DNA of 64,000 nucleotides from Caballeronia humi (GTDB lineage: Bacteria; Pseudomonadota; Gammaproteobacteria; Burkholderiales; Burkholderiaceae): positions 186,001 through 250,000 of the forward strand of contig NZ_FCNW02000003.1 of the NCBI RefSeq assembly GCF_001544475.1, given 5' to 3'. The notes under the pieces are model-generated. The model ran no database searches, was not told where the DNA came from, and saw nothing but the letters and a program-made list of their open reading frames with translations. The position numbers were made by a program, and so were the translations under genes. Positions within the stretch are counted from its first letter, which is position 1; every line of letters begins with the position of its first letter. Below, one piece after another: positions 1 through 7,712 of the stretch.

Positions 1-1645
1 AGACGAGCTTCCACTCGAACGCCGACATCGACGACGGCTCGCCGAAATCGTTGCGATCCTGCCGCAGGATTACGTCGCAGTCTTCGTCGAACGCGAAGTG
101 CATGCCGCCGAAATAGGCGAAGGTGGCGATCTGCGCGTCGCCGAGACGCACCGGCGAGATGCAGGTGTAGTCGGGCGGAAGATGATCGGCGATGCGCTCG
201 GCGACGTCGCGATACGTGCGGCTGTAGTTCACGACCGGCAGCCACAGTGTCATCAGCAGCACCCACATCAGCGTGGTTCCGGCGCTGGACAGCACGACGC
301 TGCGCCAGAGCACTTTCGGATGGCGCGCGAGACGCCAGCGTGCTAGCAGGAACCAGCAGACCGTGACCGCCACCGCGCACACGAATGACAGGATCTTGAA
401 CTCCGGCGCGAAGCCGGGCGCCAGGCGCGCGAGATTGCGCGCGAGCGGCGCCGGCCAGCCGATCATGCCGGCCGTCCAGACGAGCCATACGAACGTGCCG
501 AGGATCGTGAAGCTCAACATCGCGAACCAGTCGATGGCGTTGATCGCGCCGCGCTTGAGCGTCGGCAAAGCGAAAGTCGCGAGCACCGAGAGCGGCGGCA
601 GCAACAGCATGAAGAGCCGGTTCGTCTCGCGGCTTTGTAAAACGACCAGCACGAGCAGCGGCCCGATCACCGAGAGCGGCACGGCCACGTGCGGCGAGCG
701 CCGCTGGCCGCTCCAGCTCACGAACGTCCAGATCGCGAGCGGCCACGCGGGCCACGTGAAGAGCGGCAGGTTCTTCATCGCGTAGCCGAGAACTTCGGTC
801 GGCGGTCCCGTGAACGTGTGAAAACTGTTGCGCCACCACTGGCGCAGCCACCATTCGCCGTCGTCGGGATAATAGTGCAGCGTCGCCAGCACCCACGCGC
901 CGATCAGCACGATCGCGACTGGCAGCCCCATGATCACGAGCGGCAACGGCCGCACCTGACGCACGATGATCGTCATCGCGAGCGTGCAGATGAGGAGAGC
1001 GAAAACGAGCACCGGGCTGCTCGACAAGCCCACCACGCCGATCGCCGCACCCCAGATCAGCGCGCCTTGCACGGGTTTGTCGATGCTGCGCACGAGGCCG
1101 TAGACGAGCATCGCGCTGCCGGTGAATTGCGCGAGGAGCGGGGAGGTTTCGTGGCCGCGCTCGGCGAGACCGAAGCAGGCGAGCAGGATCAGGAGCGCGC
1201 CGTCGGCGAGCGTGCGGCCGTAGTCGCGCGGTTCCGGCTCGCCGCCGAACGCGTATTTGAACGGCTGCGCTTCGTCGCGCCGGCCGAGGAGGTAGGCCGT
1301 ATACCAGACGAACGCGCAGGCGAGACAGAAGAGCAGGCCCGTCACGACGCGCGACGCATTGCTCGCATCGACCCACGGACTCAGCACGCGGATCGATAGC
1401 GCGCCGAGCCAGTACATCAGCGGGCCGTCGCCGGTCAGCGCCTTGCCGACGAGATTCGGCAGCAGCCAGTCCTTGGCGTCACCGTTTGCCATCGTCCACA
1501 TCACGCCGAAGCCCGCCGCGTCCTCGTTCTTCCACGGATCGCGGCCGAAAAGACCGAACGACGCATAGACGATACAGATGGCGAGCAGCAGCCAGCGCGG
1601 CAGGGCGCTGGTGGCGGAGGCGGTCAGGCGGACGACAGATCGCAT
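1..1645 (-). CDS. ArnT-like membrane glycosyltransferase (partial, C-terminus missing)
   Basis: The reading frame is open from the ATG at 1645 down to the window edge, giving the first 548 residues; the C-terminus lies outside. The N-terminus has one membrane segment followed by the motif GRDPWKNEDAAGFG, typical of the first periplasmic loop of ArnT/PMT-type (GT-C fold) transferases, where acidic residues bind the lipid-phosphate sugar donor. Many further hydrophobic segments follow. The family moves a sugar from undecaprenyl or dolichyl phosphate to lipid A or protein. The acceptor cannot be told from sequence. Assignment to the superfamily is firm; identity with true ArnT (L-Ara4N transferase) is not claimed, since no arn genes are beside it. 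Confidence 0.8.
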   Translation of the reverse strand, partial: MRSVVRLTASATSALPRWLLLAICIVYASFGLFGRDPWKNEDAAGFGVMWTMANGDAKDWLLPNLVGKALTGDGPLMYWLGALSIRVLSPWVDASNASRVVTGLLFCLACAFVWYTAYLLGRRDEAQPFKYAFGGEPEPRDYGRTLADGALLILLACFGLAERGHETSPLLAQFTGSAMLVYGLVRSIDKPVQGALIWGAAIGVVGLSSSPVLVFALLICTLAMTIIVRQVRPLPLVIMGLPVAIVLIGAWVLATLHYYPDDGEWWLRQWWRNSFHTFTGPPTEVLGYAMKNLPLFTWPAWPLAIWTFVSWSGQRRSPHVAVPLSVIGPLLVLVVLQSRETNRLFMLLLPPLSVLATFALPTLKRGAINAIDWFAMLSFTILGTFVWLVWTAGMIGWPAPLARNLARLAPGFAPEFKILSFVCAVAVTVCWFLLARWRLARHPKVLWRSVVLSSAGTTLMWVLLMTLWLPVVNYSRTYRDVAERIADHLPPDYTCISPVRLGDAQIATFAYFGGMHFAFDEDCDVILRQDRNDFGEPSSMSAFEWKLV

Positions 1646-1833
1646 GCGAAAAGGTGAGAGAGGATGGGGAGGCTGGCGGGCTTTCGGGTGTCACCGCTGC
1701 CGCGCGAAGTCGATGCCGCGCGCGAACCAAAAAGCATGCGGCATTGTAGACGCGCGCCGCGCGGTGCGTCAGAGCCAGGGCGCAACCGATGTAACGAGCG
1801 GCAACAACCTGTGACGTTCCTTGAACGTCGGCG

Positions 1834-1868
1834 ACAAAAAAAGGGCAGCGTAAGCTGCCCTTTTTTTT
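1834..1868. terminator. Bidirectional intrinsic terminator after rpmE2
   Basis: A perfect 7-bp stem, GGGCAGC (1843-1849) with GCTGCCC (1854-1860), has a GTAA loop. It is flanked by an A-run on the left and eight T on the right, so it can stop transcription on both strands. On the minus strand it lies about 55 nt after the rpmE2 stop codon. Confidence 0.85.
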
Positions 1869-1921
1869 GCGGATATGGGCGACTGGCGCCGATATCCGAG
1901 ATGCTTCAGACGTTTGCCGTC

Positions 1922-2176
1922 TTACTTCTTCGACGAAAACGCTGCGAACTTCTTGTTGAACTTCTCGACGCGGCCGGCCGTGTCCATGATCTTTTGCTGA
2001 CCGGTGTAGAACGGATGCGACTCCGACGACACTTCGATCTTCGCGAGCGGGTACGTCTTGCCTTCGAACTCGGCGGTTTCGCGCGTGTTGATGGTGGAAC
2101 GCGTCACGAACTTGAAGTCGTTCGACATGTCGATGAACAGGACTTCGCGGTAATTCGGGTGAATGCCTTCTTTCAT
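1922..2176 (-). CDS. rpmE2: 50S ribosomal protein L31 type B
   Basis: The 84-residue product starts [12 protein letters not shown], the standard start of type B L31. It has no cysteine, so it is the zinc-free paralogue (C-minus form) that can replace the zinc-binding L31 when zinc is short, as known for this family. The ATG at 2176 is chosen over an upstream in-frame ATG at 2248 because it matches the family start and has AGGAAAG 4 nt before it. It is followed by a strong terminator, so it is the last gene on this strand before the glycosyltransferase. No Zur box was recognised upstream. Confidence 0.95.
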   Translation of the reverse strand: MKEGIHPNYREVLFIDMSNDFKFVTRSTINTRETAEFEGKTYPLAKIEVSSESHPFYTGQQKIMDTAGRVEKFNKKFAAFSSKK

Positions 2177-2328
2177 GGTCTTTCCTGGGTATCTGACGGT
2201 AGCCAACCCGCTCGGGGCTTCCGAACTATTCAGAAGCTGGCCTTTCAAGCGCGAGTCACTTGCCTGAGGTCGAAAAACGGCGATTATGCCAGAAAATCAG
2301 TCGTTTGGCAGGTTTTCGGGGCGCTTCC

Positions 2329-3165
2329 TTACTCATGACGCCCGGCCAGCGCGCCCACGCCCGCCGGGTCCTGCCGGTAATAACGTGCTAATAGCCGGTA
2401 CAACTCCGGATACGCCGCCTCGAACGCATGCGGCGTGACGAAGAGCGCCTCGCTGCACACCGCGAAAAACTCCGACGGATGCTCCGCCGCGTAGGGATCG
2501 ATCAGCGAATCGCGCTCGAAACGGCTCCAGCGGCGGTCCGGCACCGCGTCGACCTGCGCGCAGAAGTGGTCATAGGCGTGATCGAAGACGTTGGACCATG
2601 CCTGCGCGTCGAGCGGCGCGTGCCAGCGCCGGAAGAGCGGCGGATGGCCGTCAGCTTCGCCGTTCAGCATGTCGATCTTGTGCGCGAACTCGTGGATCAC
2701 GACGTTGTACGCCTCCGCGCCGTCGGTCATCTGCGCGTCTTCCCACGACAGCACGACCGGCCCGCCTTCCCACGCTTCGCCGCTCGCGTCCTGCTCCACC
2801 TCGTGGACGACGCCGTCCTCGTCCTCCACCGTCTTCCGGATCACGAATTCCCCCGGATAGACGATCACGCCGACCCAGCCGCGATACAGGTCGAGACTCA
2901 GGTTCAGCACCGGCAGACAAGCCTGCGCGGCAATCGAGACGATCATCGCGTCGGTCAGTTGCAGGTCGTGGGCGGTCGAAAATTCCTTCTGCGCAATGAA
3001 AAGGCTCGCGTCCTCGCGCAGACGGGCGAGTTCGGCAGCATCTAGATGGCCGAAAAACGGCAGCGCGTCGAGCGTGCTTTGCCAGAGGGCGTCGTCGATC
3101 GCGTATTTGCGCAGCGCGCGCTCGCGGCGTTGCGCGCCGAACCAGCGGGAAAAGAGATTGGGCAT
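2329..3165 (-). CDS. mtfA: MtfA-family zinc peptidase
   Basis: The 278-residue protein has the zinc-metallopeptidase motif HEFAH at residues 158-162, followed by KID, as in MtfA (YeeI). MtfA is a soluble aminopeptidase that in E. coli binds the repressor Mlc and so affects glucose phosphotransferase expression; whether it has that role in Burkholderiaceae is unknown. Length is close to the family norm. The start at 3165 lies only 3 nt after the stop of the MFS gene, so it is the last gene of the merR-MFS-mtfA operon and probably translationally coupled. Confidence 0.9.
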   Translation of the reverse strand: MPNLFSRWFGAQRRERALRKYAIDDALWQSTLDALPFFGHLDAAELARLREDASLFIAQKEFSTAHDLQLTDAMIVSIAAQACLPVLNLSLDLYRGWVGVIVYPGEFVIRKTVEDEDGVVHEVEQDASGEAWEGGPVVLSWEDAQMTDGAEAYNVVIHEFAHKIDMLNGEADGHPPLFRRWHAPLDAQAWSNVFDHAYDHFCAQVDAVPDRRWSRFERDSLIDPYAAEHPSEFFAVCSEALFVTPHAFEAAYPELYRLLARYYRQDPAGVGALAGRHE

Positions 3166-3168
3166 CGT

Positions 3169-4710
3169 TCAGTCGATCTGTTTTTGCCAGCACGCGAAAA
3201 TGCCGCCGACGAGCGCGACGCCCATCAGGAAGTAGAAACCGTCCAGCGACGCCAGGAAGTTCGCCTGCTGCGCCACCATCCGGCTCACGCTGACGAGCGC
3301 GAGCGAGTGCGCTTCGGCGGCGCTGCGGCCGGCGGCGGCGAAACCGTTCGACAACGCTGCGAGCGTTTGCTGGAACACCGGATTGTACGGATTTGTCCAC
3401 TCGACGAGGCGCGTCTGGTGCACCGCCTGCCGATGCTGCTCGACGATGATCACCGAAGCGGTCGCGAACGAAATCGTCAGTTGCCGCACGATGTTCTTCA
3501 GCCGATAGCCGTGCGTGAACTCTTCGATCGCGAAGATGCGAAACGTCAGGTTCGCGACCGGCAGCACGATAAAAAGCAGCAGCAAGCCGCGCAGCAGCAT
3601 CGGCAGGATCAGCGCCGACTGGCCGACCGCGGGCGACATGCGAGTCATCATCCACGCGACGAGCGCCGCGATTGCGAACCCCGGCACGATGATCCACTTC
3701 TTGCGCGGCAGGAGCTGCGCATAGCGAAAATAGGCGAAAAGCGCGGTTCCCGAGATCAGCGACGTCACGCCGACGAGCCGTCCCGCGTTCTCTACCGGAT
3801 AGCTCAGGCCTTGTTCGAGAAAGCGCGAGATCAGGTAGCTGAAGCCCGTCGACTCGTAGTAATAGAACATATAGAGCAGGAGCCCGACCTGGAACGTGCG
3901 CTCACGCAGCGCGTGCAGCCGCACGAGCGGCGACGGATGATGCCACTGGTGCCAGATGAACCAGGCGAGGGCAACGATGCCGGCAACCGTTAGCAGGATC
4001 AGCATCGGCGAGGCGCTGAAAAGCTGGAAGCGGACCTGCTGCATCACGATTTGCAGCGCGCCCTGCGCGAACGCGAACAGCAGATACGGCCAGAAATGCG
4101 ACTCTCCGCGCGCCTCGGGCTGCACGTTGCCGGAATCGGGCAGGACGAGGAACGCGAACACCGCGAACGCGGCGCCGACGGGCGCGGTGGAGAGGAAGAT
4201 CGCGCGCCAGTCGAAGTGTGAAATCAGCAGGCCGCCAGCGAGCGGGGCGAGCGCGCTGCTCAGGATGATCATGCCGAGAAACGCGCGCAGGGCGCTCGCG
4301 CGCTGCTGCGGCGCGAGGCTGATCTGAATCAGGATGCGGCAGGCGCCCATCATCGGGCCGATAAAATAGCCCTGGAAACCGCGCGCGAACATCAGTTGCA
4401 GCGACGAGTCGCTCAACGCTGACATCGTCGCGCCCGCCGCGTAGAGAAGCAGGCAGCCGGCGATATAGCGCCGGTGACCGAGCCGCTCGACCCACCATTG
4501 CTGTTGGAGAATGCCGAGCACGGCCGCGACCGCATACGCGCTCGACGACCACACGAGCTCATCCGGCGACGCGTTCACGCCGCCCGCGATATAGCTCGCG
4601 AAGAAAGAGAAGATGGCGTTGTCGAAGTAGTCGAGGCCGGTCGCAAGCGCCAGCACCCACGGGAAGAAGTCGGCGCGCAGACGCCCGGCGGCGAGGGCAG
4701 GCGAGTTCAT
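3169..4710 (-). CDS. MFS transporter, DHA2 (EmrB-like) family
   Basis: The 513-residue protein is very hydrophobic with about 13-14 possible membrane helices. The first loop (GLDYFDNAIF, then ASPDELVWSSSAYAVA) matches the EmrB/QacA pattern of 14-helix drug:proton antiporters. The likely role is proton-driven export of a toxic small molecule across the inner membrane. The ATG overlaps the merR stop codon by 4 nt (ATGA), so the two are coupled, which suggests the MerR protein senses the exported compound. The substrate cannot be inferred. No EmrA-like adaptor gene lies beside it. Confidence 0.85.
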   Translation of the reverse strand: MNSPALAAGRLRADFFPWVLALATGLDYFDNAIFSFFASYIAGGVNASPDELVWSSSAYAVAAVLGILQQQWWVERLGHRRYIAGCLLLYAAGATMSALSDSSLQLMFARGFQGYFIGPMMGACRILIQISLAPQQRASALRAFLGMIILSSALAPLAGGLLISHFDWRAIFLSTAPVGAAFAVFAFLVLPDSGNVQPEARGESHFWPYLLFAFAQGALQIVMQQVRFQLFSASPMLILLTVAGIVALAWFIWHQWHHPSPLVRLHALRERTFQVGLLLYMFYYYESTGFSYLISRFLEQGLSYPVENAGRLVGVTSLISGTALFAYFRYAQLLPRKKWIIVPGFAIAALVAWMMTRMSPAVGQSALILPMLLRGLLLLFIVLPVANLTFRIFAIEEFTHGYRLKNIVRQLTISFATASVIIVEQHRQAVHQTRLVEWTNPYNPVFQQTLAALSNGFAAAGRSAAEAHSLALVSVSRMVAQQANFLASLDGFYFLMGVALVGGIFACWQKQID

Positions 4711-5216
4711 GCGCCTTCGGGCTTTGCTTTTGACGTTTTTTTTGCCGCCGTGACCGCTTTCTTGCGCTGTTCCAGCAGTTGGTCGGCGGGCTGGCCGGCG
4801 AGGCGCGCTTCGACGTAGTCCAGATCGCGCCGCAGTTCGGCGCGCACCGTTTGCGCTTCTTTTAGCTCGCGGCGCACCGCTTCGATGCGCGTATCGAGCG
4901 CGTCGAGCTGTTGCTGCAGGCCGCTGCGGATTTCGTCGAGCGATTCGTCGGAGTAGCGTTTGCGCCCCGTTTCAGTCGATTCGAGCGGCCGCTTCAACAT
5001 CTCGACGATGCCGTGCAGCGAAAACCCCAGCGATCGCAAACGCAGAATCCGCCCGAACCGTTCGAGATCGCTTTCATCGTACAGACGATAGCGGCCCACG
5101 CTTCGGCTCGGCGTAACGAGGCCGCGCTCCTCGTAATACTTCAGCGTGCGCGGCGTGACGCCGAGACGCCCGGCGGCGTCGCGGACGGTCAGAAGTGGGG
5201 TGGATTCATCGGCCAT
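4707..5216 (-). CDS. MerR-family transcriptional regulator
   Basis: The 169-residue protein has the MerR winged helix-turn-helix at residues 9-75 (LTVRDAAGRLGVTPRTLKYYEERGL, then a GRYRLYDESDLERF segment), followed by a long coiled coil at about 90-150 and a basic tail. It contains no cysteine, so it is not a thiol-metal sensor of the MerR/CueR/ZntR type; it more likely senses an organic compound or stress. It heads the operon with the MFS pump. The ATG at 5216 sits 7 nt after a consensus TATAAT box with no Shine-Dalgarno sequence, and no other in-frame start is nearby, so the mRNA may be leaderless. Confidence 0.9.
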   Translation of the reverse strand: MADESTPLLTVRDAAGRLGVTPRTLKYYEERGLVTPSRSVGRYRLYDESDLERFGRILRLRSLGFSLHGIVEMLKRPLESTETGRKRYSDESLDEIRSGLQQQLDALDTRIEAVRRELKEAQTVRAELRRDLDYVEARLAGQPADQLLEQRKKAVTAAKKTSKAKPEGA

Positions 5217-5223
5217 GCGACGG

Positions 5224-5257
5224 ATTATAGATCAACCTGTACGTTCACGTACAGGTT
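5224..5257 (-). promoter_or_regulatory. merR promoter with MerR-type operator
   Basis: A perfect inverted repeat with 11-bp arms and a 2-nt centre, AACCTGTACGT-TC-ACGTACAGGTT, spans 5234-5257. On the minus strand it ends 4 nt before a consensus TATAAT (5224-5229), so it fills the spacer/-35 region, the usual position of a MerR dimer that twists an over-long spacer. No good -35 hexamer is seen outside the repeat. The start point predicted from the -10 box falls at or next to the A of the ATG at 5216. Confidence 0.85.
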
Positions 5258-5280
5258 GGCGCCAGCGCATGCTACCGACG

Positions 5281-5305
5281 AAAAAAACCGCCCGGAGGCG
5301 GTTTC
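5281..5305 (-). terminator. Intrinsic terminator of rho
   Basis: The stem AACCGCC (5286-5292) pairs with GGCGGTT (5297-5303) around a 4-nt loop. A run of seven A at 5281-5287 gives the U-tract on the minus strand. It lies 28 nt after the rho stop and isolates rho from the merR promoter. Confidence 0.85.
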
Positions 5306-5332
5306 GGTGCAGCCATGATGCGGGAGCGAGAA

Positions 5333-6598
5333 TCAGCTTCCGCCGCGGCGCATCAGATCGAAAAACTCGGAATTGCTCTTCGTCTGGCGGATTTTGTCGA
5401 GCAGGAATTCCATCGCTTCGACTTCGTCCATGTCGTGGATGAACTTGCGCAGCACCCAGACCTTTTGCAGCAGATCCGGCTTGATCAGCAACTCTTCGCG
5501 ACGCGTGCCCGACTTGTTCAGATTGATCGACGGATAGACGCGCTTTTCAGCCAGACGCCTTTCCAGGTGCACTTCCATGTTGCCGGTGCCCTTGAACTCT
5601 TCGTAGATCACGTCGTCCATGCGGCTGCCGGTTTCGATCAGCGCCGTACCGATGATGGTGAGCGAACCACCTTCCTCGATATTGCGCGCGGCGCCGAAAA
5701 ACCGCTTCGGACGCTGCAGCGCGTTCGCATCGACACCGCCCGTCAGCACCTTGCCCGACGCCGGCACGACCGTGTTGTAGGCGCGCGCGAGACGCGTGAT
5801 GGAGTCGAGCAGAATCACGACGTCGTGCTTCATTTCGACGAGGCGCTTTGCCTTCTCGATCACCATTTCCGCGACTTGCACGTGGCGCGCAGCGGGTTCG
5901 TCGAAGGTCGAGGCGATCACTTCGCCGGCCACCGAGCGCTGCATTTCCGTCACTTCTTCCGGCCGCTCGTCGATGAGCAACACGAAGAGCACGATGTCCG
6001 GATGGTTCGACTTGATGGCATGCGCGATGTGCTGGAGCATCACCGTCTTGCCCGACTTCGGCGACGCGACGAGCAAGCCGCGCTGGCCCTTGCCGATCGG
6101 CGAGATCATGTCGATGATCCGGCCGGTGACGTTTTCCTCGCCGCGCATTTCGCGTTCGAGCGGCAGCGGCTTGTTCGGATGCAGCGGCGTCAGGTTCTCG
6201 AACATGATCTTGTGCTTCGAGGCCTCGGGCGGCTGCCCGTTGACCTTGTCCACCTTGACCAGCGCGAAATAGCGTTCGCCGTCTTTCGGCGTGCGCACTT
6301 CGCCTTCGATGGTGTCGCCGGTGTGCAGATTGAAACGGCGAATCTGCGACGGGCTGATATAGATGTCGTCCGTACTCGCGAGATACGAGGTCTCGGGCGA
6401 GCGCAGGAAGCCGAAGCCGTCGGGAAGGACTTCTAGCGTGCCGTCGCCGAAAATCGTGTCGCCTGTCTTGGCGCGCTTCTTGAGAATCGCAAACATCAAT
6501 TCCTGCTTGCGCAGGCGGTTTGCGTTTTCGATCTCGAGGCCATTGGCCATTTCGATCAGTGCTGACACGTGCTGAGACTTGAGCTCGGATAAATGCAT
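5333..6598 (-). CDS. rho: Transcription termination factor Rho
   Basis: The 421-residue protein is full length. Residues 1-48 are the Rho N-terminal helical domain (MHLSELKSQ start), about 49-125 the cold-shock-like RNA-binding domain, and the rest the RecA-type ATPase with Walker A SPKSGKT at 179-185 and the Q-loop/R-loop region. The hexamer loads on C-rich naked RNA and uses ATP to stop RNA polymerase. It has none of the long N-terminal insertions seen in some phyla. It follows trxA on the minus strand, an order common in beta- and gammaproteobacteria, but with its own -10 box upstream. Confidence 0.98.
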   Translation of the reverse strand: MHLSELKSQHVSALIEMANGLEIENANRLRKQELMFAILKKRAKTGDTIFGDGTLEVLPDGFGFLRSPETSYLASTDDIYISPSQIRRFNLHTGDTIEGEVRTPKDGERYFALVKVDKVNGQPPEASKHKIMFENLTPLHPNKPLPLEREMRGEENVTGRIIDMISPIGKGQRGLLVASPKSGKTVMLQHIAHAIKSNHPDIVLFVLLIDERPEEVTEMQRSVAGEVIASTFDEPAARHVQVAEMVIEKAKRLVEMKHDVVILLDSITRLARAYNTVVPASGKVLTGGVDANALQRPKRFFGAARNIEEGGSLTIIGTALIETGSRMDDVIYEEFKGTGNMEVHLERRLAEKRVYPSINLNKSGTRREELLIKPDLLQKVWVLRKFIHDMDEVEAMEFLLDKIRQTKSNSEFFDLMRRGGS

Positions 6599-6693
6599 AC
6601 GGATTTCCCGCCAGGGAGAGAGGTGCGACAGAAAGATTGGGGAGAAGAGGTGAGCGGAACCGCTCTAGGACTTGTACGTCTTGAAGTCTTGTG

Positions 6694-6699
6694 ATTCTA
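6694..6699 (-). promoter_or_regulatory. Candidate extended -10 promoter of rho
   Basis: On the minus strand the sequence TGCTAGAAT fits an extended -10 element (TGN plus TAGAAT). It lies 95 nt upstream of the rho ATG. No convincing -35 box is present, as is usual for extended -10 promoters. Confidence 0.5.
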
Positions 6700-6754
6700 G
6701 CATAGCACACGCCGGACAGGGCCCGGGTGGCGCTGCGACGCGGGTTTCGCGCGC

Positions 6755-6845
6755 ATGTTGTCGCTTCACAACATTGGCTCGTGCACGCTGGTGCACGTTT
6801 TGTGTGCGCATTAAGAGGAGAGCGCCTTTGCAGCGCTCTTCTCTT
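6755..6845 (-). terminator. Hairpin cluster after trxA, including likely terminator
   Basis: Three inverted repeats lie in a row. The first after the trxA stop is a 13-bp stem with one G-T pair (6813-6825 with 6833-6845). Next is CGTGCAC-gctg-GTGCACG (6780-6797), then ATGTTGT-cgcttc-ACAACAT (6755-6774). None has a good U-tract on the minus strand, so they may slow or protect the trxA mRNA end rather than act as a plain intrinsic terminator. Confidence 0.55.
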
Positions 6846-6858
6846 GCGGTGTGACGTG

Positions 6859-7185
6859 TTACAGGTTGCTATCGAGGAACGCGGTGAGCTGCGACTTCGA
6901 CAATGCGCCGACCTTCTGCGCGGCGACAGCGCCGTTCTTGAACAGGATCAGCGTGGGGATGCCGCGCACGCCGAACTTGACCGGCGTCGACTGATGCTCG
7001 TCGACATTGATCTTCGCGATCTGCAGGCGATCGCCGTAATCCTTCGCGACTTCGTCGAGGATCGGGGCAATCATCTTGCACGGACCGCACCATTCCGCCC
7101 AGAAATCGAGCAGGACTGGTTTATCCGACTTGACGACGTCCTGTTCGAACGATGCGTCGCTGATATGCTTGATTGATTCGCTCAT
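6859..7185 (-). CDS. trxA: Thioredoxin 1
   Basis: The 108-residue protein has the active-site motif WCGPC at residues 32-36 and the cis-proline segment GIPTL, so it is a standard cytosolic thioredoxin that reduces protein disulfides with electrons from thioredoxin reductase. The frame stays open upstream to 7296, but the ATG at 7185 (MSESIKHIS) matches the family length and start, and the upstream residues are basic and unlike thioredoxin. It lies just before rho on the same strand. Confidence 0.97.
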   Translation of the reverse strand: MSESIKHISDASFEQDVVKSDKPVLLDFWAEWCGPCKMIAPILDEVAKDYGDRLQIAKINVDEHQSTPVKFGVRGIPTLILFKNGAVAAQKVGALSKSQLTAFLDSNL

Positions 7186-7505
7186 TATCTGAATACCTCT
7201 ATCGATTCGAGGCCCGCGTTTGAATGCTCGCCACGATACACCAAAACAGGAAAAGTTCTTCGTTGCGCTGCGGCTGAAACCGCTCGCGTACCGCAAGCGC
7301 CAAACCGTTGCCGGCCGGGCTGTACGGGTGATTCAAGTGGCATCTTAGCCTACTTTGCTATCCGTTGCCGGGTGCTGATAGGGACCATCTGAGGGCGGAA
7401 ACACGAAGCGCAAGAGGCGTGTTGCCGTAGCGTTTTTCGGCTCGTCGCCGGCAATGATTGGCGCTTCAGGGTCGCGCTGTGCTGCGCCCGGTGATACAAT
7501 TCGTC
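7186..7505. other. Intergenic region between divergent trxA and ffs
   Basis: This 320-bp stretch has no supported gene. It should hold the trxA promoter (minus) and the ffs promoter (plus). A TACAAT -10 box for ffs is at 7495-7500. I see no other clear motif. Confidence 0.6.
7495..7500 (+). promoter_or_regulatory. -10 box of ffs
   Basis: TACAAT lies 6-7 nt before the predicted 5' end of the SRP RNA at about 7506, the right distance for a transcription start. No good -35 box was found. Confidence 0.6.
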
Positions 7506-7605
7506 GTGACGGGCCTCCTCGCATGGCGGCGCGGTCAACCTGGTCAGGTCGGGAACGAAGCAGCCACAGCCGTTTTCCGCCAGTGCCGAGGGTCGGGCTC
7601 GTCAC
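7506..7605 (+). ncRNA. ffs: Signal recognition particle 4.5S RNA (small bacterial type)
   Basis: The conserved SRP domain IV core is visible: GGTCAGGTCGGGAACGAAGC at 7542-7561, followed by AGCC, which gives the GGAA-type tetraloop and the asymmetric internal loop that Ffh (SRP54) binds. The ends GTGACGGGCC (7506-7515) and GGGCTCGTCAC (7595-7605) pair to close a single long hairpin of about 100 nt, the size of the proteobacterial 4.5S RNA. Its position just before dnaX is the usual one in Burkholderiaceae. A T-rich tract follows. The exact ends are estimated from the pairing. Confidence 0.92.
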
Positions 7606-7700
7606 CTTCCGCTTTTTCTCTGTTTTTCTCCCTCGTTTTTCATTGTTCCGGCGCTCGTTTGCATCGCCTTTGCGGCTGTTTTGCGATAGGACGTTGCTGA

Positions 7701-7706
7701 TACAAT
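7701..7706 (+). promoter_or_regulatory. -10 box 6 nt before the dnaX start codon
   Basis: TACAAT is separated from the dnaX ATG (7713) by only TTCGGC, which is not a Shine-Dalgarno sequence. If used, transcription would start at or next to the ATG. The nearest purine-rich stretch (AGGA) is over 20 nt upstream. Confidence 0.5.
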
Positions 7707-7712
7707 TTCGGC

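Noticed and set aside
1..1645. Plus-strand open frames at the left edge
   Set aside because: They are Arg/His-rich shadows of the minus-strand glycosyltransferase.
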